Shown here piece by piece: positions 25,096 to 39,158 of a DNA stretch of 64,000 nucleotides. Origin of the DNA: Viola odorata (Eukaryota; Streptophyta; Magnoliopsida; Malpighiales; Violaceae); assembly GCA_963691705.1 (NCBI GenBank), contig OY829541.1, positions 17,540,564 through 17,604,563 on the forward strand, given 5' to 3'. Below the pieces are notes generated by a model. It was not told where the DNA came from, made no database searches, and worked only from the letters and a program-made list of their open reading frames with translations. Made by a program: the position numbers and the translations under genes. Positions within the stretch are counted from its first letter, which is position 1. The number at the start of each line of letters is the position of its first letter.

Positions 25096-25340
25096 CCATG
25101 CCGAAACGGCATGTCAATTTTATAATTTCAATTTTTAAGCCATGCCCAACGGCATGTCAACTTTCAATTTCAATTTCTAGACCATGCCCAACGGCATGTC
25201 AAATTTCAATTTCAATTTCTAGACCATGCCCAACGGCATGTCGCATTCCAATTTCTAATCCATGCCCAAACGGCTTGTCAATTTCATAATTTCAATTTCT
25301 AAACCATGCCCAATCGGCATGTCAAATTTCAATTTCTAAT
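25096..25340. repeat. Type example of the 245-bp B block (a-b-d-f-a-h)
   Basis: Six monomers measure 44, 42, 42, 36, 44 and 37 bp. The opening a monomer carries the 7-bp-arm dyad CCGAAACGG, and the fifth is a-like (TTTCATAATTT) where class A would have g. GGCTTGTC at about 25273 breaks the right arm of that monomer. The second HOR unit has the normal GGCATGTC there. Confidence 0.8.
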
Positions 25341-26386
25341 CCATGCCCAAACGGCATGTCAATTTCATAATTTCAATTTCTAAACCATGCCCAACGGCAT
25401 GTCAACTTTCAATTTCAATTTCTAGACCATGCCCAATCGGCATGTCAAATTTCATAACTTCAATTTCTAAACCATGCCCAACGGCATGTCAAATTTCAAT
25501 TTCAATATCTATACCATGCCCAACGGCATGTCACACTCCAATTTCTAATCCATGCCCAAACGGTATGTCAATTTTATAATTTCAATTTCTAAACCATGCC
25601 CAATCGCCATGTCAAATTCCAATTTCTAATCCATGCCCAAATGGCATGTCAATTTCATAATTTCAATTTCTAAACCATGCCCAATCGGCATGTCAAATTT
25701 CAATTTCTAATCCATACCCAAACGGCATGTCAATTTCATATTCAATTTTTAAGCCATGCCCAACGGCATGTCAACTTTCAATTTCAATTTCTAGACCATG
25801 CCCGACGGCATGTCAAATTTCAATTTCAATTTCTTGACCATGCCCAATCGGCATGTCAAATGTCATAACTTCAATTTCTAAACCATGCCCAACGGTATGT
25901 CAAATTTCAATTTCAATATCTATACCATGCCCAGCGGCATGTCAAATTTCAATTTCTAATCCATGCCCAAACGGCATGTCAATTTCATAATTTCAATTTC
26001 TAAACCATGCCCAAACGGCATGTCAAATTTCATAACTTCAATTTCTAAACCATGCCCAACGGGATGTCAAATTTCAATTTCAATATCTATACCATGCCCA
26101 GCGGCATGTCAAATTTCAATTTCTAATCCATGCCCAAACGGCATGTCAATTTCATAATTTCAATTTCTAAACCATGCCCAACGGCATGTCAACTTTCAAT
26201 TTAAATTTCTAGACCATGCCCAATCGGCATGTCGAATTTCATAACTTCAATTTCTAAACCATGCCCAACGGCATGTCAAATTTCAATTTCAATTTCTAGA
26301 CCATGCCCAATCGGCATGTCAAATTTCAATTTCAATTTCTAGACCATGCCCAATCGGCATGTCAAATTTCAATTTCAATTTCTAAT

Positions 26387-29300
26387 CCATGCCCAAACGG
26401 CATGTCAATTTCATAATTTCAATTTCTAAGCCATGCCCTACGGCATGTCAACTTTCAATTTCAATTTCTAGACCATGCCCAATCGGCATGTTATATTTCA
26501 ATTTCAACTTCTAGACCATGCCCAACGGCATGTAACACTCCAATTTCTAATCCATGCCCAAACGGCATGTCAATTTCATATTTTCAATTTCTATGCCATG
26601 CCCAACGGCATGTCAAATTTCAATTTCAATTTCTAGACCATGCCCAATCGGCATGTCAAATTTCAATTTCAATTTCTAGAACATGCCCAACGGCATGTCA
26701 CATATCAATTTCTAATCCATGCCCAAACGGCATGTTAATTTCATAATTTCAATTTCTAAACCATGCCCAATCGGCATGTCAAATTTCAATTTCTAATCCA
26801 TGCCCAAACGACATGTCAATTTCATAATTTCAATTTCTAAACCATGCCCAACGGCATGTCAACTTTCAATTTCAATTTCTAGACCATGCCTAATCGGCAT
26901 GTCGAATTTCATAACATCAATTTCTAAACCATGCCCAACGGCATGTCAAATTTCAATTTCAATTTCTAGACCATGCCCAATCGGCATGTCAAATTTCATA
27001 ACTTCAAATTCTAAACCATGCCCAACGGGATATCAAATTTCAATTTCCATTTCTAGACCATGCCCAACGGCATGTCACATTCCAATTTCTAATCCATGCC
27101 CAAATGGCATGTCAATTTCATAATTTCAATTTCTAAACCATGCCCAATCGGCATGTCAAATTTCAATTTCTAATCCATGCCGAAACGGCATGTCAATTTC
27201 ATATTCAATTTTTAAGCCATGCCCAACGGCATGTCAACTTTCAATTTCAATTTCTAGACCATGCCCGACGGCATGTCAAATTTCAATTTCAATTTCTTGA
27301 CCATGCCCAATCGGCATGTCAAATGTCATAACTTCAATTTCTAAACCATGCCCAACGGCATGTCAAATTTCAATTTCAATTTCTAGACCATGCCCAATCG
27401 GCATGTCAAATTTCAATTTCTAATCCATGCCCAAACGGCATGTCAATTTCATAATTTCAATTTCTAAGCCATGCCCTACGGCATGCCAACTTTCAATTTC
27501 AATTTCTAGACCATGCCCGACGGCATGTCAACTTTCAATTTCAATTTCTAGACCATGCCCAATCGGCATGTTATATTTCAATTTCAACTTCTAGACCATG
27601 CCCAACGGCTTGTCACACTCCAATTTCTAATCCATGCCCAAACGGCATGTCAATTTCATAATTTCAATTTCTATGCCATGCCCAACGGCATGTCAAATTT
27701 CAATTTCAATTTCTAGACCATGCCCAATCGGCATGTCAAATTTCAATTTCAATTTCTAGAACATGCCCAACGGCATGTCACATATCAATTTCTAATCCAT
27801 GCCCAAACGGCATGTTAATTTCATAATTTCAATTTCTAAACCATGCCCAATCGGCATGTCAAATTTCAATTTCTAATCCATGCCCAAACGACATGTCAAT
27901 TTCATAATTTCAATTTCTAAACCATGCCCAACGGCATGTCAACTTTCAATTTCAATTTCTAGACCATGCCTAATCGGCATGTCGAATTTCATAACATCAA
28001 TTTCTAAACCATGCCCAACGGCATGTCAAATTTCAATTTCAATTTCTAGACCATGCCCAATCGGCATGTCAAATTTCATAACTTCAAATTCTAAACCATG
28101 CCCAACGGGATATCAAATTTCAATTTCCATTTCTAGACCATGCCCAACGGCATGTCACATTCCAATATCTAGTCCATGCCCAAACGGCATGTCAATTTCA
28201 TAATTTCAATTTCTAAGCCATGCCCAACGGCATGTCAACTTTCAATTTCAATATCTAGACCACGCCCAATCGGCATGTCAAATTTCATAACTTCAATTTC
28301 TAAACCATGCCCAACGGCATGTCAAACTTCAATTTCAATATCTATACCATGCCCAACGGCATGTCACACTCCAATTTCTAATCCATGCCCAAACGGCATG
28401 TCAATTTTATAATTTCAATTTCTAAACCATGCCCAATCGGCATGTCAAATTTCAATTTCTAATCCATGCCGAAACGGCATGTCAATTTTATAATTTCAAT
28501 TTTTAAGCCATGCCCAACGGCATGTCAACTTTCAATTTCAATTTCTAGACCATGCCCAACGGCATGTCAAATTTCAATTTCAATTTCTAGACCATGCCCA
28601 ACGGCATGTCGCATTCCAATTTCTAATCCATGCCCAAACGGCATGTCAATTTCATAATTTCAATTTCTAAACCATGCCCAATCGGCATGTCAAATTTCAA
28701 TTTCTAATCCATGCCCAAACGGCATGTCAATTTCATAATTTCAATTTCTAAACCATGCCCAACGGCATGTCAACTTTCAATTTCAATTTCTAGACCATGC
28801 CCAATCGGCATGTCAAATTTCATAACTTCAATTTCTAAACCATGCCCAACGGCATGTCAAATTTCAATTTCAATATCTATACCATGCCCAACGGCATGTC
28901 ACACTCCAATTTCTAATCCATGCCCAAACGGTATGTCAATTTTATAATTTCAATTTCTAAACCATGCCCAATCGCCATGTCAAATTCCAATTTCTAATCC
29001 ATGCCCAAATGGCATGTCAATTTCATAATTTCAATTTCTAAACCATGCCCAATCGGCATGTCAAATTTCAATTTCTAATCCATGCCCAAACGGCATGTCA
29101 ATTTCATATTCAATTTTTAAGCCATGCCCAACGGCATGTCAACTTTCAATTTCAATTTCTAGACCATGCCCGACGGCATGTCAAATTTCAATTTCAATTT
29201 CTTGACCATGCCCAATCGGCATGTCAAATGTCATAACTTCAATTTCTAAACCATGCCCAACGGTATGTCAAATTTCAATTTCAATATCTATACCATGCCC

Positions 29301-29754
29301 AGCGGCATGTCAAATTTCAATTTCTAATCCATGCCCAAACGGCATGTCAATTTCATAATTTCAATTTCTAAACCATGCCCAAACGGCATGTCAAATTTCA
29401 TAACTTCAATTTCTAAACCATGCCCAACGGGATGTCAAATTTCAATTTCAATATCTATACCATGCCCAGCGGCATGTCAAATTTCAATTTCTAATCCATG
29501 CCCAAACGGCATGTCAATTTCATAATTTCAATTTCTAAACCATGCCCAACGGCATGTCAACTTTCAATTTAAATTTCTAGACCATGCCCAATCGGCATGT
29601 CGAATTTCATAACTTCAATTTCTAAACCATGCCCAACGGCATGTCAAATTTCAATTTCAATTTCTAGACCATGCCCAATCGGCATGTCAAATTTCAATTT
29701 CAATTTCTAGACCATGCCCAACGGCATGTCACATTCCAATTTCTAATCCATGCC
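26387..29754. repeat. 3,368-bp B-class HOR, unit 2
   Basis: Nearly every block of unit 1 recurs at +3,368, including the private CCCAACGGGATATC, CATATCAATTTC and CATAACATC variants. Differences are few, for example GGCTTGTC near 27608 and CTAGTCC near 28170. At its end the sequence leaves the pattern with a normal d monomer followed by an f monomer (29.71-29.75 kb) where unit 1 has the hybrid monomer. Confidence 0.85.
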
Positions 29755-31846
29755 CAAACGGCATGTCAATTTCATAATTTCAATTTCTAAACCATGCCCA
29801 ATCGGCATGTCAAATTTCAATTTCTAATCCATGCCCAAACGGCATGTCAATTTCATAATTTCAATTTCTAAACCATGCCCAACGGCATGTCAACTTTCAA
29901 TTTCAATTTCTAGACCATGCCCATTCGGCATGTGAAATTTCATAACTTCAATTTCTAAACCATGCCCAACGGCATGTCAAATTTCAATTTCAATATCTAT
30001 ACCATGCCCAACGGCATGTCACACTCCAATTCTAATCCATGCCCAAACGGCATGTCAATTTTATAATTTCAATTTCTAAACCATGCCCAATCGTCATGTC
30101 AAATTCCAGTTTCTAATCCATGCCCAAACGGCATGTCAATTTCATAATTTCAATTTCTAAACCATGCCCAATCGGCATGTCAAATTTCAATTTCTAATCC
30201 ATGCCGAAACGGCATGTCAATTTCATATTCAATTTTTAAGCCATGCCCAACGACATGTCAACTTTCAATTTCAATTTCTAGACCATGCCCAACGGCATGT
30301 CAAATTTCAATTTCAATTTCTAGACCATGCCCAATCGGCATGTCAAATGTCATAACTTCAATTTCTAAACCATGCCCAACGGCATGTCAAATTTCAATTT
30401 CAATTTCTAGACCATGCCCAATCGGCTTGTCAAATTTCAATTTCTAAACCATGCCCAAACGGCATGTCAATTTCATAATTTCAATTTATAAGCCATGCCC
30501 TAAGGCATGCCAACTTTCAATTTCAATTTCTAGACCATGCCCGACGGCATGTCAACTTTCAATTTCAATTTCTAGACCATGCCCAATCGGCATGTTAAAT
30601 TTAAATTTCAACTTCTAGACCATGCCCAACGGCATGTCACACTCCAATTTCTAATCGATGCCCAAACGGCATGTCAATTTCATAATTTCAATTTCTAAAC
30701 CATGCCCAATCGGCATGTCAAATTTCAATTTCTAATCCATGCCCAAACGACATGTCAATTTCATAATTTCAATTTCTAAACCATGCCCAACGGCATGTCA
30801 ACTTTCAATTTCAATTTCTAGACCATGCCCAATCGGCATGTCGAATTTCATAACATCAATTTCTAAACCATGCCCAACGGCATGTCAAATTTCAATTTCA
30901 ATTTCTAGACCATGCCCAATCGGCATGTCAAATTTCATAACTTCAAATTCTAAACCATGCCCAACGGGATATCAAATTTCAATTTCCATTTCTAGACCAT
31001 GCCCAACGGCATGTCACATTCCAATATCTAATCCATGCCCAAACGGCATGTCAATTTCATAATTTCAATTTCTAAGCCATGCCCAACGGCATGTCAACTT
31101 TCAATTTCAATATCTAGACCACGCCCAATCGGCATGTCAAATTTCATAACTTCAATTTCTAAACCATGCCCAACGGCATGTCAAACTTCAATTTCAATAT
31201 CTATACCATGCCCAACGGCATGTCACACTCCAATTTCTAATCCATGCCCAAACGGCATGTCAATTTTATAATTTCAATTTCTAAACCATGCCCAATCGGC
31301 ATGTCAAATTTCAATTTCTAATCGATGCCGAAACGGCATGTCAATTTCATAATTTCAATTTTTAAGCCATGCCCAACGGCATGTCAACTTTCAATTTCAA
31401 TTTCTAGACCATGCCCAACGGCATGTCAAATTTCAATTTCAATTTCTAGACCATGCCCAACGGCATGTCACATTCCAATTTCTAATCCATGCCCAAACGG
31501 CATGTCAATTTCATAATTTCAATTTCTAAACCATGCCCAATCGGCATGTCAAATTTCAATTTCTAATCCATGCCCAAACGGCATGTCAATTTCATAATTT
31601 CAATTTCTAAACCATGCCCAACGGCATGTCAACTTTCAATTTCAATTTCTAGACCATGCCCAATCGGCATGTCAAATTTCATAACTTCAATTTCTAAACC
31701 ATGCCCAACGGCATGTCAAATTTCAATTTCAATATCTATACCATGCCCAACGGCATGTCACACTCCAATTTCTAATCCATGCCCAAACGGTATGTCAATT
31801 TTATAATTTCAATTTCTAAACCATGCCCAATCGCCATGTCAAATTC
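29755..31846. repeat. Distal B-class sequence, partly a third copy of HOR material
   Basis: From 30737 to 31846 the blocks match 27878-28987 at offset 2,859. Before that, 29755-30736 is a diverged arrangement with several private changes (CCATTCGGCATGTG near 29922, CCCTAAGG near 30500, GGCTTGTC near 30424). It continues past 31846 into the sequence that also opens the window. Confidence 0.72.
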
Positions 31847-33267
31847 CAATTTCTAATCCATGCCCAAATGCCATGTCAATTTCATAATTTCAATTTCTAA
31901 ACCATGCCCAATCGGCATGTCAAATTTCAATTTCTAATCCATGCCGAAACGGCATGTCAATTTCATATTCAATTTTTAAGCCATGCCCAACGGCATGTCA
32001 ACTTTCAATTTCAATTTCTAGACCATGCCCGACGGCATGTCAAATTTCAATTTCAATTTCTAGACCATGCCCAATCGGCATGTCAAATGTCATAACTTCA
32101 ATTTCTAAACCATGCCCAACGGCATGTCAAATTTCAATTTCAATTTCTAGACCATGCCCAATCGGCATGTCAAATTTCAATTTCTAATCCATGCCCAAAC
32201 GGCATGTTAATTTCATAATTTCAATTTCTAAGCCATGCCCTACGGCATGCCAACTTTCAATTTCAATTTCTAGACCATGCCCGACGGCATGTCAACTTTC
32301 AATTTCAATTTCTAGACCATGCCCAATCGGCACGTTATATTTCAATTTCAACTTCTAGACCATACCCAACGGCATGTCACACTCCAATTTCTAATCCATG
32401 CCCAAACGGCATGTCAATTTCATAATTTCAATTTCTATGCCATGCCCAACGGCATGTCAACTTTCAATTTCAATTTCTAGATCATGCCCAATCGGCATGT
32501 CAAATTTCATAACTTCAATTTCTAAACCATGCCCAACGGGATGTCAAATTTCAATTTCAATATCTATACCATGACCAGCGGCATGTCAAATTTCAATTTC
32601 TAATCCATGCCCAAACGGCATGTCAATTTCATAATTTCAATTTCTAAGCCATGCCCAACGGCATGCCAACTTTCAATTTCAATTTCTAGACCATACCCAA
32701 CGGCATGTCAAATTTCAATTTCGATTTCTAGACCATGCCCAACGGTATGTCAAATTTCAATTTCAATTTCTAGACCATGCCCAACGGCATGTCACATTCC
32801 AATTTCTAATCCATGCCCAAACGGCATGTCAATTTCATAATTTCAATTTCTAAACCATGCCCAATCGGCATGTCAAATTTCAATTTCTAATCCATGACCA
32901 AACGCATGTCAATTTCATAATTTCAATTTCTAAACCATGCCCAACGGCATGTCAACTTTCAATTTCAATTTCTAGACCATGCCCAATCGGCATGTCGAAT
33001 TTCAGATCTTCAATTTCTAAACCATGCCCAACGGCATGTCAAATTTCAATTTAAATTTCTAGACCATGCCCAATCGGCATGTCAAATTTCAATTTCAATT
33101 TCTAGACCATGCCCAACGGCATGTCACATTCCAATTTCTAATCCATGCCCAAACGGCATGTCAATTTCATAATTTCAATTTCTAAACCATGCCCAATCGG
33201 CATGTCAAATTTCAATTTCTAATCCATGCCCAAACGACATGTCAATTTCATAATTTCAATTTCTAAA

Positions 33268-33278
33268 CCATGCCCAGA
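33268..33278. other. Deletion scar at the B-to-A domain junction (copy 2)
   Basis: The 11-base remnant CCATGCCCAGA followed by a c-type monomer is identical to that at 1422-1432. The separation is exactly 31,846 bp, which anchors the macro-duplication. Confidence 0.88.
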
Positions 33279-35944
33279 CCATGCCCAATCGGCATGTCGA
33301 ATTTCATAACTTCAATTTCTAAACCATGCCCAACGGCATGTCAAATTTCAATTTCAATTTCTAGACCAAGCCCAACGGCATGTCAAATTTCAATTTCAAT
33401 TTCTAGACCATGCCCAACGGCATGTCACATTCCAATTTCTAAACCATGCCCAAACGGCATGTCAATTTTATAATTTAAATTTCTAAACCATGCCCAATCG
33501 GCATGTCAAATTTCAATTTCTAATCCATGCCCAAACTGCATGTCAATTTCATAATTTCAATTTTTAAACCATGCCCAACGCCATGTCAACTTTCAATTTC
33601 AATTTCTAGACCATGCCCAATCAGCATGTCGAATTTCATAACTTTAATTTCTAAACCATGCCCAACGGCATGCCAAATTTCAATTTCAATTTCTAGACCA
33701 TGCCCAACGGCATGTCAAATTTTAATTTCAATTTCTAGACCATGCCCAACGGCATGTCACACTCCAATTTCTAATCCATGCGCAAACGGCATGTCAATTT
33801 TATAATTTCAATTTCTAAACCATGCCCAATCGGCATGTCAAATTTCAATTTCTAATCCATGCCCAACGACATGTCAACTTTCCATTTCTATTTCAATTTC
33901 TAGACCAAGCCCAACGGCAAGTCAAATTTCAATTTCAATTTCTAGAGCATGCCTAACGGCATGTCACATTCCAATTTCTAAACCATGCCCAAACAGCATG
34001 TCAATTTTAAAATTTCAATTTCTAAACCATGCTAAATCGGCATGTCAAATTTCAATTTCTAATCCATGCCCAAACTACATGTCAATTTCATAATTTCAAT
34101 TTCTAAACCATGCCCAACGGCATGTCAACTTTCAATTTCAATTTCAATTTCTAGACCATGCCCAACGGCATGTCAAATTTCAATTTCAACTTCTAGAGCA
34201 TGCCCAACGGCATGTCACACTCCAATTTCTAATCCATACCCAAACGGCATGTCAATTTCATAATTTCAATTTCTAAGCCATACCCAACGGCATGTCAACT
34301 TTCAATTTCAATTTCTAGACCATGCCCAATCGGCATGTCGAATTTCATAACTTCAATTTCTAAACCATGCCCAACGGCATGTCAAATTTCAATTTCAATT
34401 TCTAGACCAAGCCCAACGGCATGTCAAATTTCAATTTCAATTTCTAGACCATGCCCAACGGCATGTCACATTCCAATTTCTAAACCATGCCCAAACGGCA
34501 TGTCAATTTTATAATTTCAATTTCTAAACCATGCCCAATCGGCATGTCAAATTTCAATTTCTAATCCATGCCCAAACTGCATGTCAATTTCATAATTTCA
34601 ATTTCTAAACCATGCCCAACGGCATGTCAACTTTCAATTTCAATTTCTAGACCATGCCCAATCAGCATGTCGAATTTCATAACTTTAATTTCTAAACCAT
34701 GCCCAACGGCATGTCAAATTTCAATTTCAATTTCTAGACCATGCCCAACGGCATGTCAAATTTTAATTTCAATTTCTAGACCATGCCCAACGGCATGTCA
34801 CACTCCAATTTCTAATCCATGCGCAAACGGCATGTCAATTTTATAATTTCAATTTCTAAACCATGCCCAATCGGCATGTCAAATTTCAATTTCTAATCCA
34901 TGCCCAAACGGCATATCAATTTCATAATTTCAATTTCTAAACCATGCCCAACGACATGTCAACTCTCCATTTCTATTTCAATTTCTAGACCAAGCCCAAC
35001 GGCAAGCCAAATTTCAATTTCAATTTCTAGACCATGCCTAACGGCATGTCACATTCCAATTTCTAAACCATGCCCAAACAGCATGTCAATTTTAAAATTT
35101 CAATTTCTAAACCATGCCAAATCGGCATGTCAAATTTCAATTTCTAATCCATGCCCAAACTACATGTCAATTTCATAATTTCAATTTCTAAACCATGCCC
35201 AACGGCATGTCAACTTTCAATTTCAATTTCAATTTCTAGACCATGCCCAACGGCATGTCAAATTTCAATTTCAACTTCTAGAGCATGCCCAACGGCATGT
35301 CACACTCCAATTTCTAATCCATGCCCAAACGGCATGTCAATTTCATAATTTCAATTTCTAAGCCATACCCAACGGCATGTCAACTTTCAATTTCAATTTC
35401 TAGACCATGCCCAATCGGCATGTCGAATTTCATAACTTCAATTTCTAAACCATGCCCAACGGCATGTCAAATTTCAATTTCAATTTCTAGACCAAGCCCA
35501 ACGGCATGTCAAATTTCAATTTCAATTTCTAGACCATGCCCAACGGCATGTCACATTCCAATTTCTAAACCATGCCCAAACGGCATGTCAATTTTATAAT
35601 TTCAATTTCTAAACCATGCCCAATCGGCATGTCAAATTTCAATTTCTAATCCAAGCCCAAACTGCATGTCAATTTCATAATTTCAATTTCTAAACCATGC
35701 CCAACGGCATGTCAACTTTCTATTTCAATTTCTAGACCATGCCCAATCGGCATGTCGAATTTCATAACTTAATTTCTAAACCATGCCCAACGGCATGTCA
35801 AATTTCAATTTCAATTTCTAGACCATGCCCAACGGCATGTCAAATTTTAATTTCAATTTCTAGACCATGCCCAACGGCATGTCACACTCCAATTTCTAAT
35901 CCATGCCCAAACGGCATGTCAATTTTATAATTTCAATTTCTAAA

Positions 35945-38900
35945 CCATGCCCAATCGGCATGTCAAATTTCAATTTCTAATCCATGCCAAACGGCATGTC
36001 AATTTCATAATTTCAATTTCTAAACCATGCCCAACGGCATGTCAACTTTCCATTTCTATTTCAATTTCTAGACCAAGCCCAACGGCAAGTCAAATTTCAA
36101 TTTCAATTTCTAGACCATGCCCAACGGCATGTCACATTCCAATTTCTAAACCATGCCCAAACGACATGTCAATTTTATAATTTCAATTTCTAAACCATGC
36201 CCAATCGGCATTCAAATTTCAATTTCTAATCCATGCCCAAACGGCATGTCAATTTTATAATTTCAATTTCTAAACCATGCCCAATCGGCATGTCAAATTT
36301 CAATTTCTAATCCATGCCCAAACGGCATGTCAATTTCATAATTTCAATTTCTAAACCATGCCCAACGGCAAGTCAACTTTCAATTTCAATTTCAATTTCT
36401 AGACCATGCCCAACGGCATGTCAAATTTCAATTTCAACTTCTAGACCATGCCCAACGGCATGTCACACTCCAATATCTAATCCATGCCCAAACGGCATGT
36501 CAATTTCATAATTTCAATTTCTAAGCCATGCCCAACGGCATGTCAACTTTCAATTTCAATTTCTAGACCATGCCCAATCGGCATGTCGAATTTCATAACT
36601 TCAATTTCTAAACCATGCCCAACGGCATGTCAAATTTCTATTTCAATTTCTAGACCAAGCCCAACGGCATGTCAAATTTCAATTTCAATTTCTAGACCAT
36701 GCCCAACGGCATGTCACATTCCAATTTCTAAACCATGCCCAAACGGCATGTCAATTTTATAATTTCAATTTCTAAACCATGCCCAATCGGCATGTCAAAT
36801 TTCAATTTCTAATCCATGCCCAAACTGCATGTCAATTTCATAATTTCAATTTCTAAACCATGCCCAACGGCATGTCAACTTTCAATTTCAATTTCTAGAC
36901 CATGCCCAATCAGCATGTCGAATTTCATAACTTCAATTTCAATTTCTAGACCATGCCCAACGGCATGTCAAATTTTAATTTCAATTTCTAGACCATGCCC
37001 AACGGCATGTCACACTCCAATTTCTAATCCATGCGCAAACGGCATGTCAATTTTATAATTTCAATTTCTAAACCATGCCCAATCGGCATGTCAAATTTCA
37101 ATTTCTAATCCATGCCCAAACGGCATATCAATTTCATAATTTCAATTTCTAAACCATGCCCAACGGCATGTCAACTTTCCATTTCTATTTCAATTTCTAG
37201 ACCAAGGCCAACGGCAAGTCAAATTTCAATTTCAATTTCTAGACCATGCCCAACGGCATGCCACATTCCAATTTCTAAACCATGCCCAAACGGCATGTCA
37301 TTTTTATAATTTCAATTTCTAAACCATGCCCAATCGGCATGTCAAATTTCAATTTCAAATCCATGCCCAAACTACATGTCAATTTCATAATTTCAATTTC
37401 TAAACCATGCCCAACGGCATGTCAACTTTCAATTTCAATTTCAATTTCTAGACCATGCCCAACGGCATGTCAAATTTCAATTTCAACTTCTAGAGCATGC
37501 CCAACGGCATGTCACACTCCAATTTCTAATCCATGCCCAAACGGCATGTCAATTTCATAATTTCAATTTCTAAGCCATACCCAACGGCATGTCAACTTTC
37601 AATTTCAATTTCTAGACCATGCCCAATCGGCATGTCGAATTTCATAACTTCAATTTCTAAGCCATACCCAACGGCATGTCAACTTTCAATTTCAATTTCT
37701 AGACCATGCCCAATCGGCATGTCGAATTTCATAACTTCAATTTCTAAACCATGCCCAACGGCATGTCAAATTTCAATTTCAATTTCTAGACCAAGCCCAA
37801 CGGCATGTCAAATTTCAATTTCAATTTCTAGACCATGCCCAACGGCATGTCACATTCCAATTTCTAAACCATGCCCAAACGGCATGTCAATTTTATAATT
37901 TCAATTTCTAAACCATGCCCAATCGGCATGTCAAATTTCAATTTCTAATCCATGCCCAAACTGCATGTCAATTTCATAATTTCAATTTCTAAACCATGCC
38001 CAACGGCATGTCAACTTTCAATTTCAATTTCTAGACCATGCCCAATCAGCATGTCGAATTTCATAACTTTAATTTCTAAACCATGCCGAACGGCATGTCA
38101 AATTTCAATTTCAATTTCTAGACCATGCCCAACGGCATGTCAAATTTTAATTTCAATTTCTAGACCATGCCCAACGGCATGTCACACTCCAATTTCTAAT
38201 CCATGCGCAAACGGCATGTCAATTTTATAATTTCAATTTCTAAACCATACCCAATCGGCATATCAAATTTCAATTTCTAATCCATGCCCAAACGGCATAT
38301 CAATTTCATAATTTCAATTTCTAAACCATGCCCAACGACATGTCAACTTTCAATTTCAATTTCAATTTCTAGACCAAGCCCAACGGCATGTCAAATTTCA
38401 ATTTCAATTTCTTGACCATGCCTAACGGCATGTCACATTCCAATTTCTAAACCATTCCCAAACAGCATGTCAATTTCATAATTTCAATTTCTAAACCATG
38501 CCCAACGGCATGTCAACTTTCAATTTCAATTTCAATTTCTTGACATGCGTCAAGTTTCAATTTCAACTTCTAGACCATGCCCAACGGCATGTCACACTCC
38601 AATTTCTAATCCATGCCCAAACGGCATGTCAATTTCATAATTTTAATTTCTAAGCCATGCCCAACGGCATGTCAACTTTCAATTTCAATTTTAGACCATG
38701 CCCAATCGGCATGTCGAATTTCATAACTTCAATTTCTAAACCATGCCCAACGGCAAGTCAAATTTCAATTTCAATTTCTAAACCATGCCCACCGGCATGT
38801 CACATTCCAATTTCTAAACCATGCCCAAACGGCATGTCAATTGTATAATTTCAATTTCTAAACCATGCCCAATCGGCATGTCAAATTTCAATTTCAAATC

Positions 38901-39158
38901 CATGCCCAAACTACATGTCAATTTCATAATTTCAATTTCTAAACCATGCCCAACGGCATGTCAACTTTCAATTTCAATTTCTAGACCATGCCCAATCAGC
39001 ATGTCGAATTTCATAACTTCAATTTCAATTTCTAGACCATGCCCAACGGCATGTCAAATTTTAATTTCAATTTCTAGACCATGCCCAACGGCATGTCACA
39101 CTCCAATTTCTAATCCATGCGCAAACGGCATGTCAATTTTATAATTTCAATTTCTAAA
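35945..39158. repeat. 3,214-bp duplication, first copy
   Basis: The segment repeats at 39159 with offset 3,214, rising to 3,295 after about 38.47 kb because 81 bp (one g-h pair) is deleted in this first copy between 44-mers in register. The last part (about 38.88-39.16 kb) is chimeric: its left side matches the block near 37.36 kb and its right side the 296-bp block at 36814. This is what unequal crossing-over between misaligned blocks would leave. Confidence 0.82.
38539..38554. repeat. Replacement inverted repeat, copy 2 (first)
   Basis: CTTGACATGCGTCAAG is the same replacement core as at 9022. The preceding linker reads AATTTCAATTTC where the 9022 copy reads AATTTTAATTTC. Confidence 0.85.

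Larger units (their letters stand above)
23019..26386. repeat. 3,368-bp B-class HOR, unit 1
   Basis: The unit repeats at 26387 at an exact offset of 3,368. It holds two nested copies of the 1.0-kb segment, then 290-, 245- and 290-bp blocks and CCCAGCGG monomers. Its right edge is marked by a hybrid monomer (AATTTCAATTTCTAATCC near 26371) that joins a d-type front to an h-type end, which is probably the duplication junction. Confidence 0.85.
1..31846. repeat. Macro-repeat copy 1 (about 31.8 kb)
   Basis: Position 1 onward matches 31847 onward almost base for base. The offset is 31,846 from position 1 to at least about 4.9 kb. It then changes to 29,598 and 32,812 (7.2-8.6 kb, because copy 2 holds this part twice), 32,812 (9.1-14.5 kb), 32,893 (15.0-15.9 kb), 33,102 (16.4 kb), 32,851 (16.9-19.2 kb) and 30,602 (21.4-22.2 kb). 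Each change equals gain or loss of whole monomers or blocks. The copy runs partial B class, A class, B class. Confidence 0.85.
22316..33278. repeat. B-class satellite domain, complete (about 11 kb)
   Basis: CCAAGCCC monomers and 48-mers are absent throughout. ATATCTATA linkers, CCGAAACGG, CCCGACGG, CCCTACGG and CCCAGCGG loops are common. Blocks are 290 and 245 bp, with smaller irregular ones, in place of 332, 251 and 170. Two HOR units of 3,368 bp and nested repeats of about 1,038-1,080 bp occupy most of it. The last 1.4 kb is the sequence seen at the window start, and the domain ends at the 11-bp scar. Confidence 0.8.

Noticed and set aside
33001..33010. Odd string TTCAGATCTT in copy 2 where copy 1 has TTCATAACTT
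   Set aside because: Two close substitutions in one linker, possibly a sequencing or consensus error. It is useful for telling the copies apart but shows no function.
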